In this document: positions 13,371 to 27,596 of the stretch, in pieces | Position numbering within the stretch: the stretch's first letter is position 1 | Layout of the letters: each line of letters opens with the position of its first letter | NCBI GenBank assembly: GCA_963932145.1 | Contig: OZ010577.1 | Span: forward strand, 14,485,889-14,549,888 | DNA length: 64,000 nt | Source: Acanthosepion lycidas | Lineage: Eukaryota > Mollusca > Cephalopoda > Sepiida > Sepiidae | Reading direction: 5' to 3' | Made by a program: the position numbers and the translations under genes | Notes under the pieces: generated by a model | Told to the model about the DNA's origin: nothing | Databases searched by the model: none | What the model saw: only the letters and a program-made list of their open reading frames with translations

Positions 13371-14350
13371 AATAGGGATTTCCTTGAAAATCTGTGTGGA
13401 CGCAAAGTGCGTGATCGCTGTATGTTTCTCTCCTACCGTGAGTTCTATTTACCTTTACATTCTTTCATTTCACTTTATGAACAGGCAAGAGCCTCCTCTA
13501 AAACCGGCTTACAATTATTTTTCATTCGAACTCATACAGTGAGCGTAGCATGCAAAGGTTACGACTCACGTAACAGGGATTTCCTTGAAAAACTGTGTGG
13601 ACGCAAAGTGGGTGATCGCTGTATGTTTCTCTCCTGCCGTGCGTTCTATTTACCTTTACATTCTTTCATTCCACTTTATGAACAGGCAAGGGCCTCCTCT
13701 AAAACCGGCTTACAATTATATTTCATTCGAACTCATACAGTGAGCGTAGCATGCAAAGGTTACGACTCACGTAACAGGGATTTCCTTGAAAAACTGTGTG
13801 GACGCAAAGTGGGTGATAGCTGTATGTTTCTCTCCTGTCGTGCGTTCTATTTACCTTTACATTCTTTCATTTCACTTTATGAACAGGCAAGGTCCTCCTC
13901 TAAAACCGGCTTACAATTATTTTTCATTCGAACTCATACAGTGAGCGTAGCATGCAAAGGATACTATTCATATAACAGGGATTTCCTTGAAAAACTGTGT
14001 GGACGCAAAATGGGTGATCGCTGTATGTTTCTCTCCTACCGTGCGTTCTATTTACCTTTACATTCTTTCATTTCACTTTGTGAACAGGCAAGAGCCTCCT
14101 CTAAAACCGGCTTAAAATTATTTTTCATTCGAACTCATACAGTGAGCGTAGCATGCAAAGGTTACGACTCACGTAACAGGGATTTCCTTGAAAAACTGTG
14201 TGGACGCAAAATGGGTGATCGCTCTATGTTTCTCTCCTGCCGTGAGTTCTATTTACCTTTACATTCTTTCAGTTCACTTTATGAACAGGCAAGAGCCTCC
14301 TCTAAAACGGGCCTACAATTATTTTTCATTCGAACTCATACAGTGAGCGT
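13371..14350. repeat. HOR C copy 1 (5 monomers)
   Basis: Five successive diagnostic monomers occur here: GAAAATCTGTG with CTACCGTGAGTTC; CATTCCACTTTATG with CAATTATATTTC; GATAGCTG with AGGTCCTCC; CACTTTGTGAACAGG with GGCTTAAAATT; and CCGTGAGTTC with TTTCAGTTCAC and AAACGGGCCTAC. The same order recurs at 18396-19375, a shift of 5025 bp (25 monomers). Confidence 0.82.
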
Positions 14351-14438
14351 AGCATGCAAAGGTTACGACTCACGTAACAGGGATTTCCTTGAAAAACTGT
14401 GTGGACGCAAAATGGGTGATCGCTGTATGTTTCTCTCC

Positions 14439-15242
14439 TAACGTGCGTTCTATTTACCTTTACATTCTTTCATTTCACTTTATGAACAGGCAAGGGTCTC
14501 CTCAAAAACCGGCTTACAATTATTTTTCATTCGAACTCATACAGTGAGCGTAGCATGCGAAGGATACTATTCATATAACAGGGATTTCCTTGAAAAACTG
14601 TGTGGAAGCAAAATGGGTGATCGCTGTATGTTTCTCTCCTGCCGTGCGTTCTATTTACCTTTACATTCTTTCATTTCACTTTATGAACAGGCAAGAGCCT
14701 CCTCTAAAACCGGCTTACAATTATTTTTCATTCGAACTCATACAGTGAGAGTAGCATGCAAAGTTTACGACTCACGTAACAGGGATTTCCTTGAAAAACT
14801 GTGTGGACGCAAAATGGGTGATCGCTGTATGTTTCTCTCCTAACGTGCGTTCTATTTAACTTTACATTCTTTCATTTCACTTTATGAACAGGCAAGGGTC
14901 TCCTCAAAAACCGGCTTACAATTATTTTTCATTCGAACTCATACAGTGAGCGTAGCATGCGAAGGATACTATTCATATAACAGGGATTTCCTTGAAAAAC
15001 TGTGTGGAAGCAAAATGGGTGATCGCTGTATGTTTCTCTCCTGCCGTGCGTTCTATTTACCTTTACATTCTTTCATTTCACTTTATGAACAGGCAAGAGC
15101 CTCCTCTAAAACCGGCTTACAATTATTTTTCATTCGAACTCATACAGTGAGCGTAGCATGCAAAGGTTACGACTCACGTAACAGGGATTTCCTTGAAAAA
15201 CTGTGTGGACGCAAAATGGGTGATCGCTGTATGTTTCTCTCC
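14439..15242. repeat. Dimer repeat, two copies (402 bp each)
   Basis: CCTAACGTGCGTTC with GGTCTCCTCAAAAACC and GCGAAGGATACTATTC with GTGGAAGCAAAATGG recur with a 402-bp step (14439 and 14841). Each dimer pairs one type A and one type B monomer. A related dimer follows the block H duplication near 38945-39150. Confidence 0.8.
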
Positions 15243-16352
15243 GAACGTGCGTTCTATTTAACTTTACATTCTTTCATTTCACTTTATGAACAGGCAAGGG
15301 CCTCCTCTAAAACCGGCTTACAATTATTTTTTATTCGAACTCATACAGTGAGCGTAGCATGCAAAGGTTACGACTCACGTAACAGGGATTTCCTTGAAAA
15401 ACTGTGTGGAAGCAAAATGGGTGATCGCTGTATGTTTCTCTCCTGCCGTGCGTTCTATTTACCTTTACATTCTTTCATTTCACTTTATAAACAGGCAAGA
15501 GCCTCCTCTAAAACCGGCTTACAATTATTTTTCATTCGAACTCATACAGTGAGCGTAGCATGCAAAGGTTACGACTCACGTAACAGATATTTCCTTGAAA
15601 AACTGTGTGGACGCAAAGTGGGTGATCGCTGTATGTTTCTCTCCTGCCGTGCGTTCTATTTACCTTTACATTCTTTCATTTCACTTTATGAACAGGCAAG
15701 AGCCTCCTCTAAAACCGGCTTACAATTATTTTTCATTCGAACTCATACAGTGAGCGTAGCATGCAAAGGTTACGACTCACGTAACAGGGATTTCCTTGAA
15801 AAACTGTGTGGACGCAAAATGGGTGATCGCTGTATGTTTCTCTCCTACCGTGCGTTCTATTTACCTTTACATTCTTTCATTTCACTTTATGAACAGGCAA
15901 GGTCCTCCTCTAAAACCGGCTTACAATTATTTTTCATTCGAACTCATACACTGAGCGTAGCATGCAAAGGTTACGACTCACGTAACAGGGATTTCCTTGA
16001 AAAACTGTGTGGACGCAAAGTGGGTGATCGCTGTATGTTTCTCTCCTGCCGTGCGTTCTATTTACCTTTACATTCTTTCATTTCATTTTATGAACAGGCA
16101 AGAGCCTCCTCTAAAGCCGGCTTACAATTATTTTTCATTCGAACTCATACAGTGAGCGTAGCATGCTAAGGTTACGACTCACGTAACAGGGATTTCCTTG
16201 AAAAACTGTGTGGACGCAAAATGGGTGATCGCTGTATGTTTCTCTCCTGCCGTGCGTTCTATTTACCTTTACATTCTTTCATTTCACTTTATGAACAGTC
16301 AAGAGCCTCCTCTAAAACCGGCTTACAATTATTTTTCATTCGAACTCATACA
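15147..16352. repeat. HOR D copy 1 (6 monomers, 1206 bp)
   Basis: Successive monomers carry CTCCGAACGTGCG with a T6 run (CAATTATTTTTTATTC), GGAAGCAAAATGG with TTTATAAACAGG, AACAGATATTTCC, AGGTCCTCC, TTTCATTTTATG, and GCATGCTAAGG with GAACAGTCAAG. Five of the six recur in copy 2 in the same order. There are no indels in this stretch. Confidence 0.85.
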
Positions 16353-17357
16353 GTAAGCGTAGCATGCAAAGGTTACGACTCACGTAACAGGGATTTCCTT
16401 GAAAAACTGTGTGGACGCAAAATGGGTGATCGCTGTATGTTTCTCTCCGAACGTGCGTTCTATTTAACTTTACATTCTTTCATTTCACTTTATGAACAGG
16501 CAAGGGCCTCCTCTAAAACCGGCTTACAATTATTTTTTATTCGAACTCATACAGTGAGCGTAGCATGCAAAGGTTACGACTCACGTAACAGGGATTTCCT
16601 TGAAAAACTGTGTGGAAGCAAAATGGGTGATCGCTGTATGTTTCTCTCCTGCCGTGCGTTCTATTTACCTTTACATTCTTTCATTTCACTTTATAAACAG
16701 GCAAGAGCCTCCTCTAAAACCGGCTTACAATTATTTTTCATTCGAACTCATACAGTGAGCGTAGCATGCAAAGGTTACGACTCACGTAACAGGGATTTCC
16801 TTGAAAAACTGTGTGGACGCAAAATGGGTGATCGCTGTATGTTTCTCTCCTACCGTGCGTTCTATTTACCTTTACATTCTTTCATTTCACTTTATGAACA
16901 GGCAAGGTCCTCCTCTAAAACCGGCTTACAATTATTTTTCATTCGAACTCATACACTGAGCGTAGCATGCAAAGGTTACGACTCACGTAACAGGGATTTC
17001 CTTGAAAAACTGTGTGGACGCAAAGTGGGTGATCGCTGTATGTTTCTCTCCTGCCGTGCGTTCTATTTACCTTTACATTCTTTCATTTCATTTTATGAAC
17101 AGGCAAGAGCCTCCTCTAAAGCCGGCTTACAATTATTTTTCATTCGAACTCATACAGTGAGCGTAGCATGCTAAGGTTACGACTCACGTAACAGGGATTT
17201 CCTTGAAAAACTGTGTGGACGCAAAATGGGTGATCGCTGTATGTTTCTCTCCTGCCGTGCGTTCTATTTACCTTTACATTCTTTCATTTCACTTTATGAA
17301 CAGTCAAGAGCCTCCTCTAAAACCGGCTTACAATTATTTTTCATTCGAACTCATACA
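16353..17357. repeat. HOR D copy 2 (5 monomers, 1005 bp)
   Basis: This block has the same marker order as copy 1 but lacks the AACAGATATTTCC monomer, so the copies differ by exactly one 201-bp unit. The GCATGCTAAGG markers at about 16163 and 17168 are 1005 bp apart. Loss or gain of one whole monomer between adjacent copies is the mark of unequal exchange in register. Confidence 0.86.
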
Positions 17358-18395
17358 GTAAGCGTAGCATGCAAAGGTTACGACTCACGTAACAGGGATT
17401 TCCTTGAAAAACTGTGTGGACGCAAAATGGGTGATCGCTGTATGTTTCTCTCCTACCGTGCGTTCTATTTACCTTTACATTCTTTCATTTCACTTTATGA
17501 ACAGGCAAGAGCCTCCTCTAAAACCGGCTTACAATTATTTTTCATTCGAACTCATACAGTGAGCGTAGCATGCAAAGGTTACGACTCACGTAACAGGGAT
17601 TTCCTTGAAAAACTGTGTGGACGCAAAGTGTGTGATCGCTGTATGTTTCTCTCCTGCCGTGCGTTCTATTTACCTTTACATTCTTTCATTTCACTTTATG
17701 AACAGGCAAGAGCCTCCTCTAAAACCGGCTTACAATTATTTTTCATTCGAACTCATACAGTGAGCGTAGCATGCAAAGGTTACGACTCACGTAACAGGGA
17801 TTTCCTTGAAAAACTGTGTGGACGCAAAGTGGGTGATCGCTGTATGTTTCTCACCTGCCGTGCGTTCTATTTACCTTTACATTCTTTCATTTCACTTTAT
17901 GAACAGGCAAGAGCCTCCTCTAAAACCGGCTTACAATTATTTTTCATTCGAACTCATACAGTGAGCGTAGCATGCAAAGGATACTATTCATATAACAGGG
18001 ATTTCCTTGAAAAACTGTGTGGACGCAAAATGGGTGATCGCTGAATATTTCTCTCCTACCGAGCGTTCTATTTACCTTTACATTCTTTCATTTCACTTTA
18101 TGAACAGGCAAGGGCCTCCTCTAAAACCGGCTTACAATTATTTTTCATTCGAACTCATACAGTGAGCGTAGCATGTAAAGGTTACGACTCAGGTAACAGG
18201 GATTTCCTTGAAAAACTGTGTGGACGCAAAATGGGTGATCGCTGTATGTTTCTCTCCTGTCGTGCGTTCTATTTACCTTTACATTCTTTCATTTCACTTT
18301 ATGAACAGGCAAGAGCCTCCTCTAAAGCCGGCTTACAATTATTTTTCATTCGAACTCATACAGTGAGCGTAGCATGCAAAGGTTACGACTCACGT

Positions 18396-19375
18396 AATAG
18401 GGATTTCCTTGAAAATCTGTGTGGACGCAAAATGGGTGATCGCTGTATGTTTCTCTCCTACCGTGAGTTCTATTTACCTTTACATTCTTTCATTTCACTT
18501 TATGAACAGGCAAGAGCCTCCTCTAAAACCGGCTTACAATTATTTTTCATTCGAACTCATACAGTGAGCGTAGCATGCAAAGGTTACGACTCACGTAACA
18601 GGGATTTCCTTGAAAAACTGTGTGGACGCAAAGTGGGTGATCGCTGTATGTTTCTCTCCTGCCGTGCGTTCTATTTACCTTTACATTCTTTCATTCCACT
18701 TTATGAACAGGCAAGGGCCTCCTCTAAAACCGGCTTACAATTATATTTCATTCGAACTCATACACTGAGCGTAGCATGCAAAGGTTACGACTCACGTAAC
18801 AGGGATTTCCTTGAAAAACTGTGTGGACGCAAAGTGGGTGATAGCTCTATGTTTCTCTCCTGTCGTGCGTTCTATTTACCTTTACATTCTTTCATTTCAC
18901 TTTATGAACAGGCAAGGTCCTCCTCTAAAACCGGCTTACAATTATTTTTCATTCGAACTCATACAGTGAGCGTAGCATGCAAAGGATACTATTCATATAA
19001 CAGGGATTTCCTTGAAAAACTGTGTGGACGCAAAATGGGTGATCGCTGTATGTTTCTCTCCTACCGTGCGTTCTATTTACCTTTACATTCTTTCATTTCA
19101 CTTTGTGAACAGGCAAGAGCCTCCTCTAAAACCGGCTTAAAATTATTTTTCATTCGAACTCATACAGTGAGCGTAGCATGCAAAGGTTACGACTCACGTA
19201 ACAGGGATTTCCTTGAAAAACTGTGTGGACGCAAAGTGGGTGATCGCTGTATGTTTCTCTCCTGCCGTGAGTTCTATTTACCTTTACATTCTTTCAGTTC
19301 ACTTTATGAACAGGCAAGAGCCTCCTCTAAAACGGGCCTACAATTATTTTTCATTCGAACTCATACAGTGAGCGT
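18396..19375. repeat. HOR C copy 2 (5 monomers)
   Basis: The five diagnostic monomers of 13371-14350 recur in the same order, shifted by 5025 bp. A few substitutions separate the copies, such as GATAGCTCTATG for GATAGCTGTATG near 18841. The block D duplication lies between the two C copies. Confidence 0.82.
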
Positions 19376-20171
19376 AGCATGCGAAGGATACTATTCATAT
19401 AACAGGGATTTCCTTGAAAAACTGTGTGGACGCAAAGTGGGTGATCGCTGTATGTTTCTCTCCTGACGTGCGTTCTATTTACCTTTACATTCTTTCATTT
19501 CACTTTATGAACAGGCAAGAGGCTCCTCTAAAAGCTGCTTACAATTATTTTTCATTCGAACTCATACAGTGAGAGTAGCATGCAAAGGTTACGACTCACG
19601 TAACAGGGATTTCCTTGAAAAACTGTGTGGACGCAAAGTGGGTGATGGCTGTATGTTTCTCTCCTGCCGTGCGTTCTATTTACCTTTACATTCTTTCATT
19701 TCACATTATGAACAGTCAAGAGCCTCCTCTAAAACCGGCTTACAATTATTTTTCATTCGAACTCATACAGTGAGCGTAGCATGCAAAGGATACTATTCAT
19801 ATAACAGGGATTTCCTTGAAAAACTGTGTGGACGCAAAGTGGGTGATCGCCGTATGTTTCTCTCCTGCCGTGCGTTCTATTTACCTTTACATTCTTTCAT
19901 TTCACTTTATGAACAGGCAAGAGCCTCCTCTAAAACCGGCTTACAATTATTTTTCATTCGAACTCATACAGTGAGCGTAGCATGCAAAGGATACTATTCA
20001 TATAACAGGGATTTCCTTGAAAAACGGTGTTGACGGACAATGGGTGATCGCTGTAAGTTTCTCTCCTGCCGTGCGTTCTATTTACCTTTACATTCTTTCA
20101 TTTCACTTTATGAACAGGCAAGAGCCTCCTCTAAAACCGGCTTACAATTATTTTTCATTAGAACTCATACA

Positions 20172-23100
20172 GTGAGCGTAGCATGCAAAGGTTACAACTC
20201 ACGTAACAGGGATTTCCTTGAAAAACTGTGTGGACGCAAAGTGGGTGATCGCTGTATGTTTCTCTCCTGCCGTGCGTTCTATTTACCTTTACATTCTTTC
20301 ATTTCACTTTATGAACAGGCAAGAGCCTCCTCTAAAGCCGGTTTACAATTATTTTTCATTCGAACTCATACAGTGAGCGTAGCATGCAAAGGTTACGACT
20401 CACGTAACAGGGATTTCCTTGAAAAACTGTGTGGACGCAAAATGAATGATCGCTGTATGTTTCTCTCCTACCGTGCGTTCTATTTACCTTTACATTCTTT
20501 CATTTCACTTTATGAACAGGCAAGGGCCTCCTCTAAAAGCTGCTTACAATTATTTTTCATTCGAACTCATACAGTGAGCGTAGCATGCAAAGGTTACGAC
20601 TCACGTAACAGGGATTTCCTTGAAAAAATTGTGGACGCAAAGTGGGTGATCGCTGTATGTTTCTCTCCTACCGTGCGTTCTATTTACCTTTACATTCTTT
20701 CATTTCACTTTATGAACAGGCAAGGGCCTCCTCTAAAACCGGCTTACAATTATTTTTCATTCGAACTCATACAGTGAGCGTAGCATGCAAAGGATACTAT
20801 TCATATAATAGGGATTTCCTTGAAAAACTGTGTGGACGCAAAGTGGGTGATCGGTGTATGTTTCTTTCCTGCCGTGCGTTCTATTTACCTTTACATTCTT
20901 TCATTTAACATTATGAACAGGCAAGGGCCTCCTCTAAAACCGGCTTACAATTATTTTTCATTCGAACTCATACAGTGAGCGTAGCATGCAAAGGATAATA
21001 TTCATATAAAAGGGATTTCCTAGAAAAACTGTGTGGAGGCAAAATGGGTGATCGCTGTATGTTTCTCTCCTACCGTGCGTTCTATTTACCTTTACATTCT
21101 TTCATTTCATTTATGAACAGGCAAGGGCCTCCTCTAAAACCTGCTTACAATTATTTTTCATTCGAACTCATACAGTGAGCGTAGCATGCAAAGGATACTA
21201 TTCATATGACAAGGATTTCCTTGAAAAACTGTGTGGACGCAAAGTGGGTGATCGCTGTCTGTTTCTCTCCTGCCGTGCGTTCTATTTACCTTTACATTCT
21301 TTCATTTCACTTTATGAACAGGCAAGGGCCTCCTCTTAAACCGGCTTACAATTATTTTCATTCGAACTCATACAGTGAGCGTAGCATGCAAAGGATACTA
21401 TTCATATAACAGGGATTTCCTTGAAAAACTGTGTGGACGCACAATGTGTGATCGCTGTAAGTTTCTCTCCTGCCGTGCGTTCTATTTACCTTTACATTCT
21501 TTCATTTAACTTTATGAACAGGCAAGAGCCTCCTCTAAAGCCGGCTTACAATTATTTTTCATTCGAACTCATACAGTGAGCGTAGCATGCAAAGGTTACG
21601 ACTCACGTAACAGGGATTTCCTTGAAAAACTGTGTGGACGGAAAGTGGGTGATCGCTGTATGTTTCTCTCCTGCCGTGCGTTCTATTTACCTTTACATTC
21701 TTTCATTTCACTTTATGAACAGGCAAGAGCCTCCTCTAAAGCCGGCTTACAATTATTTTTCATTCGAAATCATACAGTGAGCGTAGCATGCAAAGGTTAC
21801 GACTCAGGTAACAGGGATTTCCTTGAAAATCTGTGTGGACGCAAAATGGGTGATCGCTGTATGTTTCTCTCCTACCGTGCGTTCTATTTACCTTTACATT
21901 CTTTCATTTCACTTTATGAACAGGCAAGAGCCTCCTCTAAAACCGGCTTACAATTATTTTTCATTCGAACTCATACAGTGAGCGTAGCATGCAAAGGTTA
22001 CGACTCACGTAACAGGTATTTCCTTGAAAAACTGTGTGGACGCAAAATGAGTGATCGCTGTATGTTTCTCTCCTACCGTGCGTTCTATTTACCTTTACAT
22101 TCTTTCATTTCACTTTATGAACAGGCAAGGGCCTCCTCTAAAACCGGCTTACAATTATTTTTCATTCGAACTCATACAGTGAGCGTAGCATGCAAAGGAT
22201 ACTATTCATATAACAGGGATTTCCTTGAAAAACTGTGTGGACGCAAAGTGGGTGATCGCTGTATGTTTCTCTCCTGCCGTGCGTTCTATTTACCTTTACA
22301 TTCTTTCATTTAACGTAATGAACGGGCAAGAGCCTCCTCTAAAACCGGCTTATAATTATTTTTCATTCGACTCATACAGTGAGCGTAGCATGCAAAGGAT
22401 ACTATTCATATAAAAGGGATTTCCTTGAAAAACTGTGTGGACGCAAAATGGGTGATCGCTGTATGTTTCTCTCCTACCGTGCGTTCTATTTACCTTTACA
22501 TTCTTTCATTTCACTTTATGAACAGGCAAGGGCCTCCTCTAAAACCGGCTTACAATTATTTTTCATTCGAACTCATACAGTGAGCGTAGCATGCAAAGGA
22601 TACTATTCATATAACAGGGATTTCCTTGAAAAACTGTGTGGACGCAAAGTGGGTGATCGCTGTATGTTTCTCTCCTACCGTGCGTTCTATTTACCTTTAC
22701 ATTCTTTCATTTCATTTATGAACAGGCAAGGGCCTCCTCTAAAACCTGCTTACAATTATTTTTCATTCGAACTCATACAGTGAGCGTAGCATGCAAAGGA
22801 TACTATTCATATGACAAGGATTTCCTTGAAAAACTGTGTGGACGCAAAGTGGGTGATCGCTGTATGTTTCTCTCCTGCCGTGCGTTCTATTTACCTTTAC
22901 ATTCTTTCATTTCACTTTATGAACAGGCAAGAGCCTCCTCTAAAACCTACTTACAATTATTTTTCATTCGAACTCATACAATGAGCGTAGCATGCAAAGG
23001 ATACTATTCATATAACAGGGATTTCCTTGAAAAACTGTGTGGACGCAAAGTGGGTGATCGCTGTATGTTTCTCTCCTGCCGTGCGTTCTATTTACCTTTA

Positions 23101-23783
23101 CATTCTTTCATTTCACTTTATGAACAGGCAAGGGCCTCCTCTTAAACCGGCTTACAATTATTTTCATTCGAACTCATACAGTGAGCGTAGCATGCAAAGG
23201 ATACTATTCATATAACAGGGATTTCCTTGAAAAACTGTGTGGACGCAAAATGTGTGATCGCTGTAAGTTTCTCTCCTGCCGTGCGTTCTATTTACCTTTA
23301 CATTCTTTCATTTCACTTTATGAACAGGCAAGAGCCTCCTCTAAAGCCGGCTTACAATTATTTTTCATTCGAACTCATACAGTGAGCGTAGCATGCAAAG
23401 GTTACGACTCACGTAACAGGGATTTCCTTGAAAAACTGTGTGGACGCAAAGTGGGTGATCGCTGTATGTTTCTCTCCTGCCGTGCGTTCTATTTACCTTT
23501 ACATTCTTTCATTTCACTTTATGAACAGGCAAGAGCCTCCTCTAAAGCCGGCTTACAATTATTTTTCATTCGAAATCATACAGTGAGCGTAGCATGCAAA
23601 GGTTACGACTCAGGTAACAGGGATTTCCTTGAAAATCTGCGTGGACGCAAAATGGGTGATCGCTGTATGTTTCTCTCCTACCGTGCGTTCTATTTACCTT
23701 TACATTCTTTCATTTCACTTTATGAACAGGCAAGAGCCTCCTCTAAAACCGGCTTACAATTATTTTTCATTCGAACTCATACA
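20172..23783. repeat. HOR E copy 1 (18 monomers, 3612 bp)
   Basis: GGTTACAACTCACG at 20190 recurs at 23802. The unit is 6 bp short of 18 x 201 because of several inherited one-base losses, for example GAAAAAATTGTGGACG near 20621, TTTCATTTATGAAC near 21106, AATTATTTTCATTC near 21349 and CATTCGACTCAT near 22366. Within the unit, a block bearing CATTCGAAATCATAC occurs twice (21761 and 23568), about nine monomers apart. Confidence 0.88.
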
Positions 23784-26700
23784 GTGAGCGTAGCATGCAA
23801 AGGTTACAACTCACGTAACAGGGATTTCCTTGAAAAACTGTGTGGACGCAAAGTGGGTGATCGCTGTATGTTTCTCTCCTGCCGTGCGTTCTATTTACCT
23901 TTACATTCTTTCATTTCACTTTATGAACAGGCAAGAGCCTCCTCTAAAGCCGGTTTACAATTATTTTTCATTCGAACTCATACAGTGAGCGTAGCATGCA
24001 AAGGTTACGACTCACGTAACAGGGATTTCCTTGAAAAACTGTGTGGACGCAAAATGGGTGATCGCTGTATGTTTCTCTCCTCCCGTGCGTTCTATTTACC
24101 TTTACATTCTTTCATTTCACTTTATGAACAGGCAAGGGCCTCCTCTTAAACCGGCTTACAATTATTTTTCATTCGAACTCATACAGTGAGCGTAGCATGC
24201 AAAGGATACTAATCATATAACAGAGATTTCATTGAAAAACTGTGTGGACGCAAAATGGGTGATCGCTGTATGTTTCTCTCCTACCGTGCGTTCTATTTAC
24301 CTTTACATTCTTTCATTTCACTTTATGAACAGGCAAGGGCCTCCTCTAAAAGCTGCTTACAATTATTTTTCATTCGAACTCATACAGTGAGCGTAGCATG
24401 CAAAGGTTACGACTCACGTAACAGGGATTTCCTTGAAAAAATTGTGGACGCAAAGTGGGTGATCGCTGTATGTTTCTCTCCTACCGTGCGTTCTATTTAC
24501 CTTTACATTCTTTCATTTCACGTTATGAACAGGCAAGGGCCTCCTCTAAAACCGGCTTACAATTATTTTTCATTCGAACTCATACAGTGAGCGTAGCATG
24601 CAAAGGATACTATTCATATAATAGGGATTTCCTTGAAAAACTGTGTGGACGCAAAGTGGGTGATCGGTGAATGTTTCTTTCCTGCCGTGCGTTCTATTTA
24701 CCTTTACATTCTTTCATTTAACATTATGAACAGGCAAGGGCCTCCTCTAAAACCGGCTTACAATTATTTTTCATTCGAACTCATACAGTGAGCGTAGCAT
24801 GCAAAGGATAATATTCATATAAAAGGGATTTCCTAGAAAAACTGTGTGGAGGCAAAATGGGTGATCGCTGTATGTTTCTCTCCTACCGTGCGTTCTATTT
24901 ACCTTTACATTCTTTCATTTCATTTATGAACAGGCAAGGGCCTCCTCTAAAACCTGCTTACAATTATTTTTCATTCGAACTCATACAGTGAGCGTAGCAT
25001 GCAAAGGATACTATTCATATGACAAGGATTTCCTTGAAAAACTGTGTGGACGCAAAGTGGTTGATCGCTGTCTGTTTCTCTCCTGCCGTGCGTTCTATTT
25101 ACCTTTACATTCTTTCATTTCACTTTATGAACAGGCAAGGGCCTCCTCTTAAACCGGCTTACAATTATTTTCATTCGAACTCATACAGTGAGCGTAGCAT
25201 GCAAAGGATACTATTCATATAACAGGGATTTCCTTGAAAAACTGTGTGGACACACAATGTGTGATCGCTGTAAGTTTCTCTCCTGCCGTGCGTTCTATTT
25301 ACCTTTACATTCTTTCATTTCACTTTATGAACAGGCAAGAGCCTCCTCTAAAGCCGGCTTACAATTATTTTTCATTCGAACTCATACAGTGAGCGTAGCA
25401 TGCAAAGGTTACGACTCACGTAACAGGGATTTCCTTGAAAAACTGTGTGGACGGAAAGTGGGTGATCGCTGTATGTTTCTCTCCTGCCGTGCGTTCTATT
25501 TACCTTTACATTCTTTCATTTCACTTTATGAACAGGCAAGAGCCTCCTCTAAAGCCGGCTTACAATTATTTTTCATTCGAAATCATACAGTGAGCGTAGC
25601 ATGCAAAGGTTACGACTCAGGTAACAGGGATTTCCTTGAAAATCTGTGTGGACGCAAAATGGGTGATCGCTGTATGTTTCTCTCCTACCGTGCGTTCTAT
25701 TTACCTTTACATTCTTTCATTTCACTTTATGAACAGGCAAGAGCCTCCTCTAAAACCGGCTTACAATTATTTTTCATTCGAACTCATACAGTGAGCGTAG
25801 CATGCAAAGGTTACGACTCACGTAACAGGTATTTCCTTGAAAAACTGTGTGGACGCAAAATGAGTGATCGCTGTATGTTTCTCTCCTACCGTGCGTTCTA
25901 TTTACCTTTACATTCTTTCATTTCACTTTATGAACAGGCAAGGGCCTCCTCTAAAACCGGCTTACAATTATTTTTCATTCGAACTCATACAGTGAGCGTA
26001 GCATGCAAAGGATACTATTCATATAACAGGGATTTCCTTGAAAAACTGTGTGGACGCAAAGTGGGTGATCGCTGTATGTTTCTCTCCTGCCGTGCGTTCT
26101 ATTTACCTTTACATTCTTCCATTTAACGTTATGAACGGGCAAGAGCCTTCTCTAAAACCGGCTTATAATTATTTTTCATTCGACTCATACAGTGAGCGTA
26201 GCATGCAAAGGATACTATTCATATAAAAGGGATTTCCTTGAAAAACTGTGTGGACGCAAAATGGGTGATCGCTGTATGTTTCTCTCCTACCGTGCGTTCT
26301 ATTTACCTTTACATTCTTTCATTTCACTTTATGAACAGGCAAGGGCCTCCTCTAAAACCGGCTTACAATTATTTTTCATTCGAACTCATACAGTGAGCGT
26401 AGCATGCAAAGGATACTATTCATATAACAGGGATTTCCTTGAAAAACTGTGTGGACGCAAAGTGGGTGATCGCTGTATGTTTCTCTCCTACCGTGCGTTC
26501 TATTTACCTTTACATTCTTTCATTTCATTTATGAACAGGCAAGGGCCTCCTCTAAAACCTGCTTACAATTATTTTTCATTCGAACTCATACAGTGAGCGT
26601 AGCATGCAAAGGATACTATTCATATGACAAGGATTTCCTTGAAAAACTGTGTGGACGCAAAGTGGGTGATCGCTGTATGTTTCTCTCCTGCCGTGCGTTC

Positions 26701-27596
26701 TATTTACCTTTACATTCTTTCATTTCACTTTATGAACAGGCAAGAGCCTCCTCTAAAACCTACTTACAATTATTTTTCATTCGAACTCATACAATGAGCG
26801 TAGCATGCAAAGGATACTATTCATATAACAGGGATTTCCTTGAAAAACTGTGTGGACGCAAAGTGGGTGATCGCTGTATGTTTCTCTCCTGCCGTGCGTT
26901 CTATTTACCTTTACATTCTTTCATTTCACTTTATGAACAGGCAAGGGCCTCCTCTTAAACCGGCTTACAATTATTTTCATTCGAACTCATACAGTGAGCG
27001 TAGCATGCAAAGGATACTATTCATATAACAGGGATTTCCTTGAAAAACTGTGTGGACGCACAATGTGTGATCGCTGTAAGTTTCTCTCCTGCCGTGCGTT
27101 CTATTTACCTTTACATTCTTTCATTTCACTTTATGAACAGGCAAGAGCCTCCTCTAAAGCCGGCTTACAATTATTTTTCATTCGAACTCATACAGTGAGC
27201 GTAGCATGCAAAGGTTACGACTCACGTAACAGGGATTTCCTTGAAAAACTGTGTGGACGCAAAGTGGGTGATCGCTGTATGTTTCTCTCCTGCCGTGCGT
27301 TCTATTTACCTTTACATTCTTTCATTTCACTTTATGAACAGGCAAGAGCCTCCTCTAAAGCCGGCTTACAATTATTTTTCATTCGAAATCATACAGTGAG
27401 CGTAGCATGCAAAGGTTACGACTCAGGTAACAGGGATTTCCTTGAAAATCTGCGTGGACGCAAAATGGGTGATCGCTGTATGTTTCTCTCCTACCGTGCG
27501 TTCTATTTACCTTTACATTCTTTCATTTCACTTTATGAACAGGCAAGAGCCTCCTCTAAAAGCTGCTTACAATTATTTTTCATTCGAACTCATACA
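23784..27596. repeat. HOR E copy 2 (19 monomers, 3813 bp)
   Basis: This copy reproduces copy 1 at a shift of 3612 bp, rising to 3813 bp after one extra monomer is inserted near 24190 (GGATACTAATCATATAACAG). It carries the same one-base losses. CATTCGAAATCATAC recurs at 25574 and 27380. Confidence 0.88.
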
